From CAVPGH01 sp046726955 (GTDB lineage: Bacteria > Acidobacteriota > Vicinamibacteria > Fen-336), in the NCBI GenBank assembly GCA_046726955.1, contig JBKPBQ010000008.1:1-5455 (forward strand): DNA of 5,455 nt, in the 5' to 3' direction. Below, piece after piece: positions 5,302 to 5,455 of this stretch; positions within the stretch are counted from its first letter, which is position 1; each line of letters opens with the position of its first letter. The translations under genes were made by a program, and so were the position numbers. A model generated the notes under the pieces. That model was given only the letters and a program-made list of their open reading frames with translations. It did no database searches and had not been told where the DNA came from.

Positions 5302-5396
5302 CGGAAGCGCACCTCCGCCAGCGGCGCCACAGGATAACCTAGCCCCGCTCGTCCGGCTCGGAGTAACATCGCGCCTCGATCCGGAGACGACGAACG
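5302..5396. promoter_or_regulatory. Divergent intergenic region with weak promoter-like elements
   Basis: These 95 bases separate the minus-strand secretory operon from the plus-strand gene at 5397. A TAACAT (5364-5369) could be a -10 for the plus-strand gene and TAGGTT (5341-5336, minus) a weak -10 for the DUF1579 operon. Neither has a recognisable -35 at the right distance. Divergent promoters must be here by layout, but the exact elements are not convincing. Confidence 0.3.
5311..5316 (-). promoter_or_regulatory. Shine-Dalgarno of the DUF1579 gene
   Basis: GGAGGT on the minus strand, nine bases before the ATG at 5301. It is the best ribosome-binding site in the window apart from that of ndk, and it fixes the start of the operon. 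Confidence 0.7.
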
Positions 5397-5455
5397 ATGA
5401 AGTGGATCCGCGCGATCCTGGCCGTGGTCGTGCTCGTTCCCGTGCTGCTGGCGGC
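5397..5455 (+). CDS. N-terminus of an exported or membrane protein (partial)
   Basis: The ATG at 5397 is preceded by GGAG (5383-5386) ten bases upstream. It opens a frame that runs to the window edge: MKWIRAILAVVVLVPVLLA. The one or two basic residues followed by an unbroken hydrophobic run are a signal peptide or first transmembrane helix. Nothing more can be said of its identity from 19 codons. It is transcribed divergently from the DUF1579/propeller operon. Confidence 0.65.
   Translation, partial: MKWIRAILAVVVLVPVLLA

Noticed and set aside
1..5455. CRISPR array, tRNA, rRNA, insertion sequence or prophage
   Set aside because: No regularly spaced repeats, no cloverleaf-like or rRNA-like segments, and no transposase, integrase or phage proteins were recognised on either strand.

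Overview
This is a bacterial chromosome segment of very high GC content, so dense in G and C that most frames stay open for hundreds of codons on both strands. The gene set suggests an aerobic, Gram-negative-type bacterium: a sucC-sucD-ndk string, a DUF2905 membrane protein, secreted DUF1579 and beta-propeller proteins, and a VapBC module. Acidobacteriota or a neighbouring soil or sediment phylum is my best guess, but this is inference from gene content and style only. No rRNA, tRNA, CRISPR array, insertion sequence or phage gene was seen.

Layout, left to right. Positions 1-1368 (+) are a tight metabolic operon: the last codons of sucC, sucD overlapping it by ATGA, and ndk starting 11 bases after the sucD stop. 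SucD/SucC make succinate and NTP from succinyl-CoA, and Ndk equilibrates nucleoside triphosphates, so the linkage is functionally sensible. A long GC-rich hairpin (1382-1419) follows ndk and probably closes or attenuates the operon. A promoter-like pair then precedes a small two-helix DUF2905 membrane protein (1499-1717, +).

Positions 1749-2404 (-) hold a complete type II toxin-antitoxin pair. It consists of a ribbon-helix-helix-like VapB antitoxin and a PIN-domain VapC RNase, overlapping by ATGA. The promoter lies just upstream of vapB, in the most AT-rich stretch of the window. Its spacing predicts a leaderless mRNA, and an inverted repeat covers the -10 element and the vapB start codon.

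Divergent from vapB is a DUF218 (YdcF/SanA/ElyC-like) membrane protein (2550-3374, +). Its 3' end overlaps a convergent gene by 43 bases. That gene and the one upstream of it (minus strand, 3332-5301) form a two-gene secretory operon: a DUF1579 protein with a signal peptide, then a 429-residue secreted protein with beta-propeller-like repeats, joined by a TGATG stop/start. A further gene starts divergently at 5397 with a hydrophobic N-terminus and runs off the window.

Most of the window is ordinary. The parts most worth a second look are the predicted leaderless, operator-embedded vapBC start, the DUF1579/propeller secreted pair of unknown role, the hairpin after ndk, and a one-residue deletion in the SucD CoA-binding loop.
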